This document shows positions 31,885 through 41,144 of a DNA stretch of 48,266 nt, in pieces. The stretch is taken from assembly GCA_905221605.1 (NCBI GenBank), contig CAJNDS010000956.1, positions 1 to 48,266 of the forward strand, read 5' to 3'. Within the stretch, counting starts at the first letter, position 1. Every line of letters starts with the position of its first letter. Origin of the DNA: Symbiodinium natans. Its lineage: Eukaryota; Sar; Dinophyceae; Suessiales; Symbiodiniaceae. The notes under the pieces are model-generated. The model was not told the DNA's origin and did no database searches. It saw nothing but the letters and a program-made list of their open reading frames with translations. The position numbers were made by a program, and so were the translations under genes.

Positions 31885-32307
31885 TCATCCGGAAGATTGT
31901 GGGAAACAACCACTGTGGCCGCACCGTTGATAACCCTGCAGATAGGGGTCCGAATGAACCAAGGTATTCTGCGCCGATGGTGCGTCGCACGGACGGCAGG
32001 CCCTGCCCCAGCATCGGTCCTTCCAGCGCAAATTGCCAGCAGTGACTTCCACGGCCTTGTGGAATATTCCTGAAAGGCTGTTCAACACCCAAGGCCCATC
32101 TTCATCAAATAACAGGTGTCCGCCCTCCGCCGAATCGTACTCGACCGAGTCAGAGGCAACTTCATCATCCTCGTCATCTGACTGGCACGGCGCAGACTCC
32201 TCCACATTGGACTCGTCCGAAGATTCCGAATCGGTTGCGTCGGAGTCTGAGTGCGGTGGGATGAGGTTGGAGACCAAGGTCGCGTCTTCCTTGAGGCCAG
32301 AAACCCC
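31885..32307 (-). pseudogene. YR-2 tyrosine recombinase, C-terminal tail (split by YR-3)
   Basis: 140 residues that continue the recombinase of 36625-37961 in frame when YR-3 is removed. The tail is Asp/Ser/Glu-rich (DSDATDSESSDESN), then has a Cys/His-containing end. Its layout matches the acidic tail and Cys-rich end of the YR-4 recombinase (residues about 370-472 of the main frame there). Confidence 0.85.
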
Positions 32308-32553
32308 TTATTTCGTGTTATGTGTCAAGGGTTTGCTCGATGCATCTTAGTGAGAGCATGTCAGCACACATCTTGCATGTCGAATGGAAGTAACACCGCT
32401 CTTTCGTTTTCAGCCGCTAGGCGAACGCTGGGGAGATTTGTGCAAAAGAGTGAAGGCGAAGATGTATACCCTTGGGTATACAAGACTACATCCCCGAGGA
32501 TGCTGCAATCCACGATTGCTGTGCAAGAGTTGCACTGCCTTCGATTCACCCCC
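32306..32553 (-). repeat. YR-3 split direct repeat B2
   Basis: 248 bp repeated at 32831-33078 (offset 525). Its left edge is the left end of YR-3. Confidence 0.95.
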
Positions 32554-32569
32554 GGGCGGGTGGGTGGGG
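32554..32569 (+). other. G-quadruplex-type run in YR-3 spacer
   Basis: GGGCGGGTGGGTGGGG, directly abutting repeat B2. Confidence 0.8.
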
Positions 32570-32684
32570 ATTCAAAAATGAAACTCTGTGTCTGAGCCAC
32601 TCAGACCTTGCATGCAGGCAACGCACTGCTTCAAACACATGGAATGTCAAAGAACGTGAGTCATGTTCAGACATGAAGTCTAAA

Positions 32685-32832
32685 AATTTGGAACATGGTC
32701 TGTACTCGTGGATTGTTGTAGTGAACTCGTAAATCGGGCAAGATTCGGGCAAACCGCAAAAATAAAAGAACATTTATTTTTGCTGCACATGAACACAAAA
32801 TAAGGTCCTCTCCATCACGATGGATAGTTGCC
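32685..32832 (-). repeat. YR-3 split direct repeat A2
   Basis: 148 bp repeated at 36479-36626 (offset 3,794). It ends with stem TCCATC-AC-GATGGA and an 8-nt tail, TAGTTGCC. Confidence 0.95.
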
Positions 32833-33078
32833 TTATTTCGTGTTATGTGTCAAGGGTTTGCTCGATGCATCTTAGTGAGAGCATGTCAGCACACATCTTG
32901 CATGTCGAATGGAAGTAACACCGCTCTTTCGTTTTCAGCCGCTAGGCGAACGCTGGGGAGATTTGTGCAAAAGAGTGAAGGCGAAGATGTATACCCTTGG
33001 GTATACAAGACTACATCCCCGAGGATGCTGCAATCCACGATTGCTGTGCAAGAGTTGCACTGCCTTCGATTCACCCCC
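32831..33078 (-). repeat. YR-3 split direct repeat B1
   Basis: 248 bp, identical to B2 by eye. The Pol stop codon lies inside its right edge. Confidence 0.95.
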
Positions 33079-36000
33079 AAGCGCTCAAGGCAGTGTCTAC
33101 TATGGCATCCACGTCTATCTCAAATCTTGGTCCCCACGATTCGTCTCTGGCGCCTCGTGATGGGCCATCTGCTATGTTCGAAGTGGTGTTGACACGCTCG
33201 TACCACGCGTTGCACACCATCTCGTCACTGAGTTCATGGACGCAGGTCACGATCTTCCCGCCATAGTCATTGTCCGACATTCCACGAATCATGCACGCAA
33301 GAGCCGCATCGTTGTCTGTGAAGATCACCAGATTGCAGTTCTTTATCAGTGGTGCCCAGGTCCGGAGGCCCATAAGAATCGCGAGACATTCAAACTCAAA
33401 GATTGGATTTCCACTGGCTGGGTTCATTCGAGCCACCACGCCATCACTAGCCCATTCGCTGAAATACCCAATTTTAGTTCCAGTCTCGTTGACAAGCACG
33501 CCACCAAGCCCCACCTTCCGCTTCTCACAGCTGGCATCCACGTATAAATGCATCGTGTTGCAGAGGTTCTGTGAAACACACCTGCTTGGAGCATGAAGGA
33601 TTCTGTCACGCAAAGTCAGAAGTGTACTTCGAGCTTCGTCATCAAGGTAGCCTGCACCATCCCTGATGAAGCCGGTAAGTTTCTTGTATGCCATCCCGGC
33701 ACCTCTTCCCGAGATTTGGCATTCGGCAAACTGAAGACGACCACGAAGTTTCTCGCCATCCTTCTTCTTTAGGAAGCCTTGATCGAGAATTTCGCTCACG
33801 AAGTCGAACACCTCTTTTTGCCGCTCCGAAGTATTAGAAAGGTAGACCCACCCGAGTTTTGCGTCACGAAGGTTGATCTCGAGGCCCAAGACTTTAGCAA
33901 GCGTCCCAAATGGATGCTCCTTGTTTTTCGATGTTCCCCAGCCAAGGACTTTGAAAAGCATGTCCAAGCACATCTCATAGATCTTTGACAAGGGTTCGAT
34001 CTCCGCACCGACGAAGTCATCGAAATAGACGCTCAGGTGCATCAGCAGTGTTGTTACTGCAATCCTCCATATCCCTAAGGACACCCTGCAAAAGCTGTGG
34101 ACCGAGTGCCGAGATCCAAAGGGCAACACCCTTTGCTTGAAGAGCTCAGCTGCCTGCGTCGCCGGGTTGTACACGCACAGGAAGGAGTCATCAAGTACTT
34201 CATCTGCTAGGGGCAGGTTTTTATATGCTTTGTGCAAATCCCATGATCGGACCTGCAGCTGGTGCGTACGGCAGGATTTGTCCTGGCTCATCCTGTGGCC
34301 CAGTCCCGCGGCGATGCAGTCTGCGGTGTGCACAATGATCGTATCGACCGAGCTGGCAGTGCTGTTGACTCCACTCTCCAGGTAGTTGTCGATAGGACGT
34401 ATTTGCCCCTTCTGCATGACTCCAAAGCGGCGTGTGACCAGGGAAGTTTCGCTAAGGCTGCTTAGGGGAAGCGGACCTTCCAACCAGCCTCTTGCCACCT
34501 CTTGGACCGTTGCTTCATAGGTCTCACGGTCCAGAGTTTCGTCTCCAGAGCTCTTGGTCGAGCCCAGAATACTCTGACGCAGAGATGACGCATGGTGGTG
34601 CAGGTCTGCCATTGTCACGGAAGCGGAATGGCGTCTCACTCGGAAAGCTTCGCTCCTAGGTATGGCTCCTCCTAGCTGGAACCCTGACCGCATTTCCCTG
34701 GCGATTGCTACGTCTTCATGTCCCGAAGCTTGAAGCATCTCTTCAAAGACAAGAAGCCGTTTGCTCTTGAGGATAGCACGGCAGTTTGGCTTCATCGTCT
34801 CTTTCAGCTCGGCCTCTTGGCCCTCTAGGTCCCTTGCACGACTGATCCACTTGCGCATCTCCTCAGTGCGAGTGCGCCCAATCCACTCTGGGGTGTTCGA
34901 AGCCAAAGCATTCAAGGTGCACAGCAAGGGTTCTGGCAAGCCACTCAGCATGTGACGTGGGTGCACTGCACAGGCTGCACGTTGGATGAACTCGTCAGGC
35001 TGCCAGGGTATGCCTACTACTGTCCTATGGGAAAGGCCAGGGTCTAACTTAGATGGGGCGTCTTCCTCGGGCCCTGCCGGTGAGGAAGGGGGCATGCTGT
35101 CCAGGCGTTCGGCAGCTGCAATGTGGCTGGCGGAAGCCAAGGGGAAACCCACATCTGTTAGCTCCTCGAGCTGGCTAGTCGAGAGCTTTGACACATTCCT
35201 GGGGTGGAACGCCACAAGGATGTCGCGATGCAAACCCGTCCAGGGCATGGCACAGTGGAGTGCATGTGGGTCAAAAATGATTCGTCCGTTCTGAAAGTCG
35301 ATCACATTACCCCAGTTCTGTGGTGAGTTTGAATGGGGACACATCGTCTCACCAGACGAATTCTGCAGCCAGAGGCCACCTCCCTCAAAGTCGCTTAGTT
35401 TGAGGATGCAATTTGGAATACCCTTTTGGTTGTTTTTGTCAACATGCGGTGGCCCTTGCAAATCTCTACCAAGGAGTACACAGGAGAAAAGGTGTCCTGG
35501 TGCACGTTCGGAAACAAATCTGCACAAAAGCCGGCTGGTTAGCGGGAATTCCTTAGTGTGTCTGCGGACCCCTGCAAGCCCTCCTTGAGCGTATGCACCC
35601 GACGTCCAAGAGAAGTCGCGGTCAGAGCCGGATCCCCGCGCGGCTTGTTCGGAGTGGAGCATGTCAAAAAGAGGGGTAAGGTCGGAGATCATGATCTCTG
35701 GCTTTTGCAGGCAGGCCATGGCATATTGCTCAGCAGGGTCCCCAGAACACAGTGCACGGAGGGACTGGCTCGGTTCGGCAACTCGAGGGCGCAGCTCGCG
35801 TCGGCTGGTGTCGCCCCCCAGTGTCAAGCGACGCAAGATGCGGGCCCCCGGCGGAAGTGAGAGCAGGGCAGGTTCAGACACTGCCTGATCGGGCAAGGGG
35901 AACTCCGAAACCACCTTACGCACGCTGGGCAGGATTGGCTGGACGGAGTCCACGCTCACTATCTGCTTGAATTCAGGCACCATGGCGGGGATTTTCCTGC

Positions 36001-36628
36001 CCGTGGGTTGCTGGCCGAGGGCAACTTGGGCAGCGCGATGCAGGTGATCTGGCGGGTCAGCCAGAGACGAGGGCAGCGGGGCGAGGCCACGCGCAAGAGC
36101 TTGTTCTTTGACCTGTAAAGCCATGTGTCGGCACAGCTGCAGCGGGTAGGCGGTTTCCTGGCTAGTGGCCCAGCGGTTGTGGGCGGTTTTGCCCCAGGGG
36201 GCATGGACATGCTGAGGTGATTCGCCAGGGCAAAGCACGGCAAGACTACGGAAGGCGGGTATATTGTGCACCAGCAAGGTACGCATGCGACGGCGGCCCC
36301 CGAAGCAGCAGTGATCCAGGATGGTCGACTCATAGGAAAGACCTGTGACTTGAGCACGCCAGTGGCTGGTATCCCAGAAGAAGCTTCTGTGTGGATTTTC
36401 ACAGGAGACCAACTTGCCCTGGCCGATGGCGTGCCGGAAGATGCGGCCGGAGAGAGCGAAAAGCTGATTTGCAGCAGCAATTTGGAACATGGTCTGTACT
36501 CGTGGATTGTTGTAGTGAACTCGTAAATCGGGCAAGATTCGGGCAAACCGCAAAAATAAAAGAACATTTATTTTTGCTGCACATGAACACAAAATAAGGT
36601 CCTCTCCATCACGATGGATAGTTGCCAC
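33071..36628 (-). CDS. YR-3 Pol: methyltransferase remnant - 2OG/Fe(II) dioxygenase - reverse transcriptase - RNase H
   Basis: One frame of 1185 codons. The first 50 codons lie in repeat A1, so the true start is unsure. Residues 60-150 look like the C-terminal half of a divergent cytosine methyltransferase (SCENPHRSFFWDT, then DHCCFGGRRRMRT). Residues about 365-475 have the plan of a 2-oxoglutarate/Fe(II) dioxygenase of TET/JBP type: HVD (395-397), GGGLWL (416-421), a second His at 455 or 458, and R468. RT follows from about 610: D797, the LPFGSRHSVHSF turn and YFDD at 868-871. RNase H-like residues are D1031, E1079, D1105 and D1154. Such a dioxygenase would oxidise 5-methylcytosine or thymine. 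Dinoflagellate DNA is known to contain 5-hydroxymethyluracil. The frame is intact apart from the lost N-terminus. Confidence 0.8.
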   Translation of the reverse strand: MATIHRDGEDLILCSCAAKINVLLFLRFARILPDLRVHYNNPRVQTMFQIAAANQLFALSGRIFRHAIGQGKLVSCENPHRSFFWDTSHWRAQVTGLSYESTILDHCCFGGRRRMRTLLVHNIPAFRSLAVLCPGESPQHVHAPWGKTAHNRWATSQETAYPLQLCRHMALQVKEQALARGLAPLPSSLADPPDHLHRAAQVALGQQPTGRKIPAMVPEFKQIVSVDSVQPILPSVRKVVSEFPLPDQAVSEPALLSLPPGARILRRLTLGGDTSRRELRPRVAEPSQSLRALCSGDPAEQYAMACLQKPEIMISDLTPLFDMLHSEQAARGSGSDRDFSWTSGAYAQGGLAGVRRHTKEFPLTSRLLCRFVSERAPGHLFSCVLLGRDLQGPPHVDKNNQKGIPNCILKLSDFEGGGLWLQNSSGETMCPHSNSPQNWGNVIDFQNGRIIFDPHALHCAMPWTGLHRDILVAFHPRNVSKLSTSQLEELTDVGFPLASASHIAAAERLDSMPPSSPAGPEEDAPSKLDPGLSHRTVVGIPWQPDEFIQRAACAVHPRHMLSGLPEPLLCTLNALASNTPEWIGRTRTEEMRKWISRARDLEGQEAELKETMKPNCRAILKSKRLLVFEEMLQASGHEDVAIAREMRSGFQLGGAIPRSEAFRVRRHSASVTMADLHHHASSLRQSILGSTKSSGDETLDRETYEATVQEVARGWLEGPLPLSSLSETSLVTRRFGVMQKGQIRPIDNYLESGVNSTASSVDTIIVHTADCIAAGLGHRMSQDKSCRTHQLQVRSWDLHKAYKNLPLADEVLDDSFLCVYNPATQAAELFKQRVLPFGSRHSVHSFCRVSLGIWRIAVTTLLMHLSVYFDDFVGAEIEPLSKIYEMCLDMLFKVLGWGTSKNKEHPFGTLAKVLGLEINLRDAKLGWVYLSNTSERQKEVFDFVSEILDQGFLKKKDGEKLRGRLQFAECQISGRGAGMAYKKLTGFIRDGAGYLDDEARSTLLTLRDRILHAPSRCVSQNLCNTMHLYVDASCEKRKVGLGGVLVNETGTKIGYFSEWASDGVVARMNPASGNPIFEFECLAILMGLRTWAPLIKNCNLVIFTDNDAALACMIRGMSDNDYGGKIVTCVHELSDEMVCNAWYERVNTTSNIADGPSRGARDESWGPRFEIDVDAIVDTALSAWG
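36479..36626 (-). repeat. YR-3 split direct repeat A1
   Basis: 148 bp; its right edge is the right end of YR-3. Confidence 0.95.
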
Positions 36629-37961
36629 GCTGCAACGGTGTCACGGGTAGCCAGCCGCGCCAGATTGCGCTTACCAGCCGTTTCTGGCAGCGGAGCTGTG
36701 GTAAGACGTCATCACGGCCATATTTCTGCGCTGACTTGTGAGAAGGCTTGTGATGACCCTGCGCAATCCTCCACGATTCCTTCACGTCGAGCTGCAGGGC
36801 CCAAGAAAGTGTTGTGGCTTTACAGGAATGCAGGGAAAAGCGGCACGCCTGCTCGGCTGAGAGTGAGCAGTATTGGACCAAGCAACGTCGAAACTGCGCT
36901 AACATGCCCGCATACTCCAGAGGTTTGCCGCCGCTGGCCACTAAGAAGTCCCGGTCAGGCTGTTCGGATTGCAACCGAGAGAGAACTTGACCAAAGCGGA
37001 CACCCCACGCAGCGCGAGTAGCCCCGCACGCTAAGACGCCAAAGGGAAAACCACACGCTGAAGTCTTACTGCGCCAAGTCCACGCTCTTATTGAATCCTT
37101 ATCCTGAACCAGGGAAGAGAATTTGAGTCGCTGGACGTCTGACCACCGAAGTCCACCCCACACCATCATCAGAATACAACCAATGATCATGACATCACCT
37201 TCCGCGCAACTGGAGATGGCCATTTCCAGTTGCGCAACCGCAGTCAGGGGCAGCGGCAAGGCCTCACGCGGAGGTCGCTTCTCCCACTTGTCGGCTGCGA
37301 GCCAGGCATCCACGACGGGCCCAGAAAGTATATCCCGCAGGCAGCCCAAACCCAGCTTAAACGCCAAGAACTTTAACGACCTGACCTTCTCCTTGGCACC
37401 ACCTCTACGGCGGGAGCCTCGATCACACACGGCCCCAACTGCTAGGGCACCTAGAAAGTCCAGGACCTGCTCGGCTGAGGGGCTGCCCACAGAATAAGTT
37501 GAAGCACGCGCAAAGAAGGACCACTGGCGCCAGGCTGATATGTGGCGCTGCAAAGTACTGGCAGCACGATCCATGAAGAGGAACACGAGCTGGTCCCCGG
37601 ATAGATGCGGGAGGCTCTGCAGCACCTCACTGTCAGCACGCAGCGTCTCTGCCAGTGCAACCCAGGTCCTCGCCAATTTTAATCGTCGAGCAGAATCAGC
37701 CTGCTGCATGGAGCCATTCCCCTGAACGAAGTCTTGCAGTTGGGTTGCCTTGCCTGACTGAATGGCCAAAACACCACTACTTGCTTGTTCAATTAAAGGG
37801 GAGGGCAACGGGGGGGAGATGGCGCAGCCATGCACGCAGAGCGGGTTCCCGAAACGGGCACGGGCCCAGAGCGGGCGGGGTAACCCTGCCGGGGTGTCAT
37901 GTTCAGAGAAGCGCCCAGGCCTTACTGCGCGCAGAGGCCTTGGCACAGGAAAATCCACCAT
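36625..37961 (-). pseudogene. YR-2 tyrosine recombinase, main part (split by YR-3)
   Basis: 445 codons from MVDFPVPRPL, about 60 bp inside the element. Joined with 31885-32305 (the GG core is counted once) the protein is about 585 residues. Catalytic candidates are R272 (GGLRWSDVQ), H378 with Lys instead of Arg at 381 (LHSCKATTLSW), His at 403/404 (AQGHH) and Y414 (AQKYGRDD). The HxxK form, also in YR-4, differs from HxxR in YR-1. The frame now ends 17 nt inside YR-3, replacing the last 140 residues with NYPS. The catalytic core is complete, so a truncated enzyme could still act. Confidence 0.88.
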
Positions 37962-38023
37962 AGTCGTAGCTGTAATGGACCACCACTCCAGCAGCACAAA
38001 GAAAAGAAGGCAAAGCAACAAGC

Positions 38024-38163
38024 AAATCGGAAATCCAGCTGACGATGCCTGGATACAACAGAACCTGACGGCGTCAAGGCTGAGTACCAACGCATGCTGG
38101 ACAAGGAAATCGTGCTCCACAATGCTAGTGATCGTGTTACACGCGAGTAGGCGTGAGTGACCC
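38024..38163 (-). repeat. YR-2 split direct repeat A1
   Basis: 140 bp; its right edge is the right end of YR-2. Confidence 0.93.
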
Positions 38164-38229
38164 CTCGGGATCCACACCTGAATCAACAAGCGCTTCGGCA
38201 AGGCCCGCGAAGCTGTCTGGATATTCCAT
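38164..38229 (-). pseudogene. YR-1 tyrosine recombinase, first 22 codons
   Basis: MEYPDSFAGLAEALVDSG... to codon 22 (GAG). An in-frame TGA shortly upstream of the ATG supports this start. The next codon of the gene is at 27228. Confidence 0.85.
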
Positions 38230-38638
38230 GGCTCTCTTTCAACACCGGCGACTCGACGACCTACTTCTGGACGGCTACCACGCGCCTCAGAGAAGTAACA
38301 TGACCTGCAAGCATTGGGTCAAACAAGCATTTGCAAAGCGCATTGCACACATCAGCAATCAACCCCAACAAGCAAGCCACGCCACTAAACAACAGAGACG
38401 GGACAAAAAATCACACGCACGCAAACGAAATCACTTGTCACGCTTGCCAATCTTGCTTCCCCACATAACGTCCTCTTCATTGCGGGCTATCCTTCACTTC
38501 CGTTCAGCTCGTGCCCGTGACCAAGCGCAGCAACATGTCGGCTGGGACGTCGCCGCCCCAAGTGCAGCCAGGCGCCAGAGTGGAGTCGACAGCATCAGCC
38601 ACCGAAGCGTTTCGCACCATGAGCGCGGGGGAAAGCTT
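38230..38638. other. YR-1 5' leader
   Basis: 409 bp between the recombinase start and repeat A1. No gene seen. It would hold the promoter and leader of the element. Confidence 0.5.
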
Positions 38639-38765
38639 TCCGACAAACTTGCAAAGAGTTTGCATCTGCTACGAGCTCTCTACAACGAGCTTCGAACCAA
38701 ACTCGCAAAGGTGCAAGCGCTCGTAACATGTCACTACGTGCACTGCGGGCACTCCTGCACTGCGA
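38639..38765 (-). repeat. YR-1 split direct repeat A1
   Basis: 127 bp, identical by eye to 19097-19223. Its right edge is the right end of YR-1 against SRCR sequence. Confidence 0.93.
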
Positions 38766-39173
38766 AGCACCGGCACCGCCAACCAGGCGCAGCTCGCCGT
38801 CTGAAAACGCCTTCAAGGAGGTCATGCCACAGAAAACAATGGCATCGCTGCTGTGGCTCAGGCACGAGTCATCTACTTCTTCTGAGCTGCACTCATCGAC
38901 ACTGAGCTCTGCTCCCGAACATTTCAAGTTCTTCATGGCAACGGGAGACCCCGCTGCGCCACACCAACTCAAACCTCCATACTTTGCACACGGCGATGGG
39001 CTCAAGACGCCAAAATCATAGCCGATCTGTTTGCATGCCACGTTGGCTGCCTCGGCATTCATCTCGCACACGGACCCGTACGATCCAAAGCTCGTCTGCA
39101 CTTCCAGAAGTCCAGAGTTCGCACGACGACCCGCCGCCATGACACGGACGTTGGCGCGCTCCGCCCTGCTCAA
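38766..39173 (-). pseudogene. SRCR protein, array copy 6, 5' part (split by YR-1)
   Basis: Encodes the first SRCR domain and the start of the second (to GGAGA). Continues at 18888 in copies without the insertion. Confidence 0.9.
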
Positions 39174-39583
39174 GACCTCTTACAAACAAGATTGCCACAA
39201 CCGTCACAACCTAGAACAGGCTGCTTTGTGGCTGCACCAGCTGGGCAGCAAGGAGACACCCCACGGCAGAAGCACGAAGAAGTGACATCACAGCAAGCAG
39301 CAGAAAGCGTGGGATATGTTGGAGTCTGTGACTTGTGAAATCTTTGTCTTGGGCCACACAAATCTCAAACAAGAGCCCACAAACACTGTGACACAGTAAC
39401 TCCTGTTGCGCTTCAACCCTGGGAAGTCGTGTAAGGAAATGTTTGGATGCCAAGCATGTCGCACACGCAAGGTGCCGGGGTTCAGCTCCCCCCGCACTCG
39501 GGCACACCACTGCTTCTGGGCTAGGCTCCCAGGAGAAAGCCGCACTGGAATCCAATCTTCGCTTTCGGCGGCAGCCGCAACCC

Positions 39584-39600
39584 GGGCGGGCGGGCGGGCG
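39584..39600 (+). other. G-quadruplex-type run
   Basis: GGGCGGGCGGGCGGGCG inside the 339-bp insertion, 100 bp before the terminal stem-loop. Confidence 0.7.
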
Positions 39601-39700
39601 CAAACTGACGAATCGAGTCAGGAACAATCACAAGACAGTTTCATGCAGCTAAGACTCAAACAGGCCAAGCGTGCAGTCGTTTACGCGCAGCCGAGGGCAC

Positions 39701-39740
39701 GCGCTGGCCATTAGCCCACCTACCCCAGCGCGACCCGACC
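39701..39740 (+). other. Terminal stem-loop plus 9-nt tail
   Basis: Stem GCGCTGG/CCAGCGC; the loop begins CCATTAGCCC, as at 8647. The tail is GACCCGACC. Confidence 0.75.
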
Positions 39741-39944
39741 GTAGCTTCATTGCACCTGCACACACTATTGTCTTCTTGTAGGCTGCACACGTGCGTGTGA
39801 GCGTTCGCTTCATGCACTTGCTGAGCGGCTGCACGCGCACGCGTGCAGCGCCGAGAGACAGCACAGATCTCTTGGGAACACGGAACATCACAAGCCGAAG
39901 GCTACGGCTTTGCAAGGCCCAGACTTTAACTCTCTTCTACAATT

Positions 39945-41074
39945 CTACACCAGCAAACCACGCGCTGCGATCACAGTCGCCCTTGCTTCTTGCAGCAGGG
40001 CAGTTTCCTGGGTCACATCAAGTACTAGATCCAAGCCGGAGCGCCTGGCCTGCCGAGTTTGCCGAGTTTTGGCCATGGTACCATTGGCCTGGAGCAAGAC
40101 AGACCCTGCTGGCTTGCAGGAGCTCATGGCAGGCAATGCTCCAGCAAGCTCCACCACAACGGCCGACAAGGCCGCGTCTGCAGACTCCAGCGCAGGCAAC
40201 TCGGCCGCCAACGTCGCAGAAGCCTTCGGGTCGAAAGCATTCACCGCTACTGCAAAGAACTTGTCCCTGGCATCCGGGCTTTTCGCTGCTGCTGCACACG
40301 GCGCCAGCACGGGCTGCAGCAAGCGCGTCAGGACTTTGATGGAGCGGACGCCGAAAAGCTTGTGGCCGCCCAGGACGCCCAGCGTTGGGTGAGCAGTCTG
40401 CATGACAAGCTTGACTGCTGACGTGGGTTTGGCCGCATCCAGTGGGATCTTCACATGTTTCAGAACATTCGCGTCCGTAGCAAACACCTGTAGCCACTCC
40501 CCCGGCCTTGCTCCTGCCACGCGCACTGCAAAACCGGAAGGGACAAACTCGAAGTCGATATCCAGCACAGATCCACGCAGGGGCTCTCCAAAGTCCAAGA
40601 GCAAGGTGACGTCACCCGCCTCGCCCATCTTCGAGACCCAGTATGTGGACGCCACACCGTCAATGGCAAGGGCCGCCCCGTGACGGGGATCCAACGTCGA
40701 GCTTGCCGAGGCTGACGCTGCTGCTGCTGCGTTCACCACTGAGTTGGACCCTCCAAGATGGCTCACACACATGTTGCTCTGCGCCATTTTGATTTGGCCA
40801 TTGGCCTGCAGCTCCCACTTGGGCACGCCGCCAGCCGCATCACACTGCACCAGCTCCATCGTCGCGTCTGCATTTGTCTGGCCACGTGCGCTGAGACACT
40901 TTTTGGAGGCTGTGTGGACAAGGCTTCCGTCTGTCGCCAAGCTCCAGATCTCCTTCCCGCTCAGGCTGGTCACGGCGCTTTCGCACGAGTCGAGCCACAC
41001 GCTCACCCCAGCACCCACCAAGCAAGTCTCATCCTCCGCAGTCATGCCGCTGACAAGCAAGAAGTTGGCAGGAG

Positions 41075-41144
<70 letters not shown>

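Larger units (their letters stand above)
32306..36626 (-). mobile_element. YR-3: inner retroelement, nested in YR-2 recombinase gene
   Basis: Split direct repeats on the minus strand: A1 36479-36626, Pol, B1 32831-33078, A2 32685-32832, a 131-bp spacer, B2 32306-32553. Total 4,321 bp. B1 and A2 overlap by 2 bp (GG on the minus strand), the same GG found at both ends, suggesting a 2-bp crossover core. It contains only a Pol frame; recombinase and Gag genes are missing, so it probably moved using proteins from another element. Confidence 0.93.
27229..38163 (-). mobile_element. YR-2: middle tyrosine-recombinase retroelement, nested in YR-1 (carries YR-3)
   Basis: Split direct repeats on the minus strand: A1 38024-38163, genes, B1 27610-27742, A2 27470-27609, a 108-bp spacer, B2 27229-27361. 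Length is 10.9 kb, or 6.6 kb without YR-3. Order is recombinase, Gag, Pol. It is inserted between codons 22 and 23 of the YR-1 recombinase (GAG|ATG) with no target duplication, and its removal restores the frame. Confidence 0.92.
18889..38765 (-). mobile_element. YR-1: outer tyrosine-recombinase retroelement (carries nested YR-2, YR-3 and a Mutator-like insert)
   Basis: Bounded by split direct repeats. Reading the minus strand: A1 38639-38765, genes, B1 19224-19405, A2 19097-19223, a 26-bp spacer, B2 18889-19070. Without its own insertions it is about 7.8 kb. Gene order is recombinase, Gag, Pol. It lies in an SRCR exon in the same orientation as that gene and shows no target-site duplication, as expected of YR integration. 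A and B copies look identical by eye, so insertion is recent. DIRS/Ngaro-type elements use such split repeats, but their usual order puts Gag first. Confidence 0.9.
39402..39740. mobile_element. Stem-loop-terminated insertion, 339 bp (member 2)
   Basis: Interrupts the SRCR/lectin spacer between CAGTAACT and GTAGCTTC; 4 bp of target (TCAT) are missing relative to the other copies. It has a G-run at 39584-39600, a terminal stem GCGCTGG (39701-39707) with CCAGCGC (39725-39731), and a 9-nt tail. No ORF. Solo-element size. Confidence 0.68.

Noticed and set aside
32306-36626. LTR retrotransposon interpretation of the repeated ends
   Set aside because: The outer ends are not repeats of each other; the repeats are split and there is no target duplication, which fits tyrosine-recombinase elements instead.
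36609-36628. NYPS as the natural end of the YR-2 recombinase
   Set aside because: These codons come from repeat A1 of YR-3; the original tail is at 31885-32305.
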